NCBI GenBank assembly: GCA_013396655.1
Contig: WBMV01004991.1
Location: 1-64,000, forward strand
Length of the DNA stretch: 64,000 nucleotides
Source of the DNA: Campylorhamphus procurvoides
Lineage: Eukaryota > Chordata > Aves > Passeriformes > Dendrocolaptidae
Direction: 5' to 3'
In this document: piece after piece, positions 61,031 to 64,000 of the stretch
Layout: each line of letters begins with the position of its first letter
Numbering within the stretch: the stretch's first letter is position 1
Position numbers and translations under genes: made by a program
Notes under the pieces: model-generated
Databases searched by the model: none
Told to the model about the DNA's origin: nothing
Seen by the model: only the letters and a program-made list of their open reading frames with translations

Positions 61031-63832
61031 AGCTCTGACTTAGCCACTCAAATTACCCATGGTTTCCGAAATCTTCCTCCTGGGGTCAAGCTCTCAATTA
61101 CATGGCTGGGGACCTGCTAGAATGTAGTGCAGCTGATCACCGTCGAAGACTATTCTTTTTTTAACACTTTCGATTGTAAGAACTAATGCTTGAAACTTAT
61201 TGCTCTCACCACATCTTCTCATCATCTGCCAACTGTCTTAAGTGTTTCCTAACTGCGGTTTCTAAGTATGTTACTTGCAAATCATAACATCTGTAGTGAA
61301 ATTTGCATGGAAGGCCATCAGAAGAATAAAAGGGAAAGCTTCTCATTATTTCTTATCATGGAATAGATCCTTAGTCCTTTAGAAAAAAACAAATATTACC
61401 CTTAGAGAGCCTTCCCAAACCTTGGTGTTTTCTGAGGCATTACTGTATTCTTGAGCTTGTGATCAGATGAAAGATGTGTATGTTTGTTTTGGTGCCAGTA
61501 TCATTGAGTGAAGCTTGTCTTTAAACTCCTGAATGTTTTAAGTTCTTTAAGATTTTTTTTTTGAAGGGGAGAATGTGATGCAGAGGCGATCATTCCAGAT
61601 TTGTTTTTCAGTCATAGTGTCTCATTTACACAACTTTTCCTACCTTCTCCCTGTCTTTATCCAGTCTGCCGTGGAAACAGACACAAAAGTTTGTATTTTG
61701 AACTGAAACTGACACCACCTGTTTTTCCTCAAGGAGGCTGTGTGTATGCGCTCTCAGAGTTACTGTGATCCGCAGCCTAAGTTATATACAGATGGCTGGT
61801 GTTTGTATACTGTGTATAACTTCAGCTTCTTTGGAACAAAATGAGATGCTTTCTTTACTACTGTCTATAGAACTGAAGTAATGGAATGATTTACCAATGA
61901 TCTTTAAATATTTGCTTTAATATTACTGATAGTAACTAATAATTTGTAACTTTTAATTCTTACTTTCAGAATTGTAAAATGGAAACAAATATAAGCATAA
62001 TTATGGTTATACAATGCTAAAATTATTTTAACAAAATGATTTAAACAAAAATATGGCATTGCTTTTTACAGTTTGTGTCTATTAAACTTTTTATTTTTTA
62101 AAGGTTATCAGTCGAGTGGATGAAAGAAACTAGAGTAGCCCAGCTGTTCCTTCACTGATATGTGTAGGATCTGGTAATCTTTAATTATGTAGTCGTCTTC
62201 TTCTTTTTCTCAAACTATTCATGTAGTGAAGATGTATGGTAATTGAGGAGGAAAGGGAGCTCTGTAATATCTTTACTATTCATTGAGAAATTCTTACACA
62301 ATGCAAAGACTACAGTGAGTAGATAGTTATTCATTTCTGCATGCTCTTCTTCAAAGGTTCTTCTTAATGCATTATTTTAGTGGCTCACAGTTATTGATTC
62401 AGCATCTCTTTGAGATGAGGGAATATTGTTTTCTCATTGGTAAAATTAGTGTAATAAACATGATGTGATTCGGGTCGCAAAAAATAATCAATGGTGGAAC
62501 AGAATTAGAATTCAAATTCACCTGCCTCCATGCTGTGCTGGTTTCTCCGGAAAATAATGTAAGTTGGATGTCCGTGTTCAGTAGTCATTATGAGTACCAG
62601 GCGCTTCTTGTATCAGGTTCTGTTGAGAACATGTAGTTAATGGCTTGTGAGAAGCACTATTTTTTAGCCTCATATTCACATAGCAATGAGGCACTCAGAG
62701 GTACAAGATCTCAGAAATATGCTCTTCTCCTCTCCCTCCTTTTCTTGGCCTTTTTGCCTACTATTTCCAACTTCTGCAGCAAGTGGAGGAGTGATCACAT
62801 GGATTTCCTTGTCCCTGCTTACCCTTGATTGATGGTTGGGATACATCCACCCACTATGCTGAACAAGTAGGGGTCCTACTGGAAAACATACTAAGTGCTT
62901 CTGTAGTTAAACATGGTGATAATGGGAATAAACACAGCAGGGGATGAATTAAAGTTGCCCAGGAAACTTTCTGACTTGTGAGTGCTTTACTTTGAACCTC
63001 GACAATATTATATCTTTAACGCTAAACCAAATTCTGTCACACATGCTGGCAGGGTCATTATAGTTGCATGTCAGTGGCGCTGAAATGTTCCAGGCAGAAG
63101 CACAGCTTGAGCTCAAGGCTAACTGCATTAGTTGGAAACAAGAGGAAGCTGTTTCTGTAAAGTTGAAGGGGAAAGGTCAGTGTGGCAACAGGCTTATTGC
63201 AGATAATTATTGGGGTTGCGCAATCCCATCCTGTCTCCTCTGACTTGTTCAAGTGGTGGGAGGGAAACGCTGAAGACAGAAACTGGTCATGAGTTGAACT
63301 TCTGGTGGGAGGAGAAAGTAATTTTGTTGCTCTCTTACCTCCTTCTTTACACCTGGGAGATGTGTGGTAGTGTATGTAACTTCTTTTTTCCGTACCCATG
63401 TCCATGCACCTTCTAGATGATCCTTGAGATTTTGGAATTTAGTGAAGTCCCAGCCCCACTCTATCTTTTTTTTTTTTTTTTTTGAAAAGGTATCCTTTGG
63501 TGTGTTAATGTGTTTAAGATCTTTTTGTGGGTGTTCAGCAAAGTGGAATGTTAGGGTTTTTTTTGTCCCCTTCAAATCATCATTGGTTATGTAGATTGTT
63601 AAAGTCCTACTCATTTTTATTTATCCTTCCTCTTTCATGCACACTTTAAGTTTTGGCTTGTCCATAGCAGAGAAGGAGTTCAGAAGCCGCTTCTTTCCCA
63701 AAGAAATGTGTCACATAAATCAGATTGGTGGCTTCAGTCATCTTGATTGGAAAAAAAATTACTGAGTTTTTCCAGTAATAAAGATTTAGTTGGAGCTAAG
63801 ACTTCTCTATTTTTTTAAAGGTTTTGATGGTG
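61031..63832. other. Non-coding sequence, no recognised gene
   Basis: AT-rich unique-looking DNA with a POU octamer at 61301-61308 and an 18-base poly-T at 63466-63483. If the GC-rich patch at 60728 is a promoter firing rightwards, this would be first-intron sequence. No coding exon is recognised. Confidence 0.55.
63466..63483. repeat. Poly-T tract (18)
   Basis: Eighteen consecutive T. It is a simple repeat; on the minus strand it would be a poly-A run, but no retrocopy body is recognised beside it. Confidence 0.85.
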
Positions 63833-64000
63833 NNNNNNNNNNNNNNNNNNNNNNNNNNNNNNNNNNNNNNNNNNNNNNNNNNNNNNNNNNNNNNNNNNNN
63901 NNNNNNNNNNNNNNNNNNNNNNNNNNNNNNNNNNNNNNNNNNNNNNNNNNNNNNNNNNNNNNNNNNNNNNNNNNNNNNNNNNNNNNNNNNNNNNNNNNNN
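63833..64000. other. Assembly gap (run of N)
   Basis: All bases to the end of the window are N, so sequence is missing and the gap may extend further. Confidence 0.99.

Noticed and set aside
61031..61155. Possible Pol III transcript ending in TTTTTTT
   Set aside because: No A-box/B-box or match to 7SK, Y RNA, U6, RMRP or 7SL features that I can see.
1..64000. Search for defence systems, CRISPR arrays, phage or bacterial operons
   Set aside because: The DNA has vertebrate nuclear character with no bacterial gene structure.

Overview
The window looks like non-coding nuclear DNA from a vertebrate, most likely a bird. It is AT-rich, CpG-poor and poor in interspersed repeats. The only transposable elements I recognise are two CR1-type LINE 3' ends (about 20485-20908 and 49128-49200). 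CR1 is the dominant repeat of birds and is also common in turtles and crocodilians; I see no mammalian-type SINE or L1. There are no bacterial-style genes, operons, CRISPR arrays or phage modules, and I recognise no tRNA, rRNA or snRNA. Nearly all open frames have lengths expected by chance in 64 kb of AT-rich sequence; the two longest (141 and 137 codons) fall within that expectation.

Layout. At the left edge (181-474 and 2037-2156) two minus-strand segments read like coding exons. Both are phase 0 with usable splice signals, so the 3' end of a minus-strand gene may enter the window here; I do not recognise the protein. A weaker minus-strand candidate exon lies at 10690-10791. From about 11 kb to 33 kb there is only intergenic or intronic sequence with simple repeats, one CR1 copy and possible enhancers. 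At 33584-34057 a minus-strand frame of about 158 codons is broken by two stops and has more CpG than its surroundings, which suggests a decayed coding sequence. From 34 kb to 60 kb the sequence has the character of a gene desert or a very large intron: TAAT-type homeodomain cores, POU octamers, a G-quadruplex motif (36350-36371) and a pair of abutting perfect hairpins (44213-44261). Near the right edge a small, extremely GC- and CpG-rich patch (60728-60800) sits inside a 302-base piece bounded by single unknown bases at 60727 and 61030. It may be an unrecognised promoter or first exon, or an assembly join. An assembly gap runs from 63833 to the end.

I cannot show that any features work together as a system. 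The most reasonable reading is regulatory or intronic DNA beside, or within, one or two incompletely visible genes. All exon and enhancer calls are tentative and rest on reading alone, without alignment.
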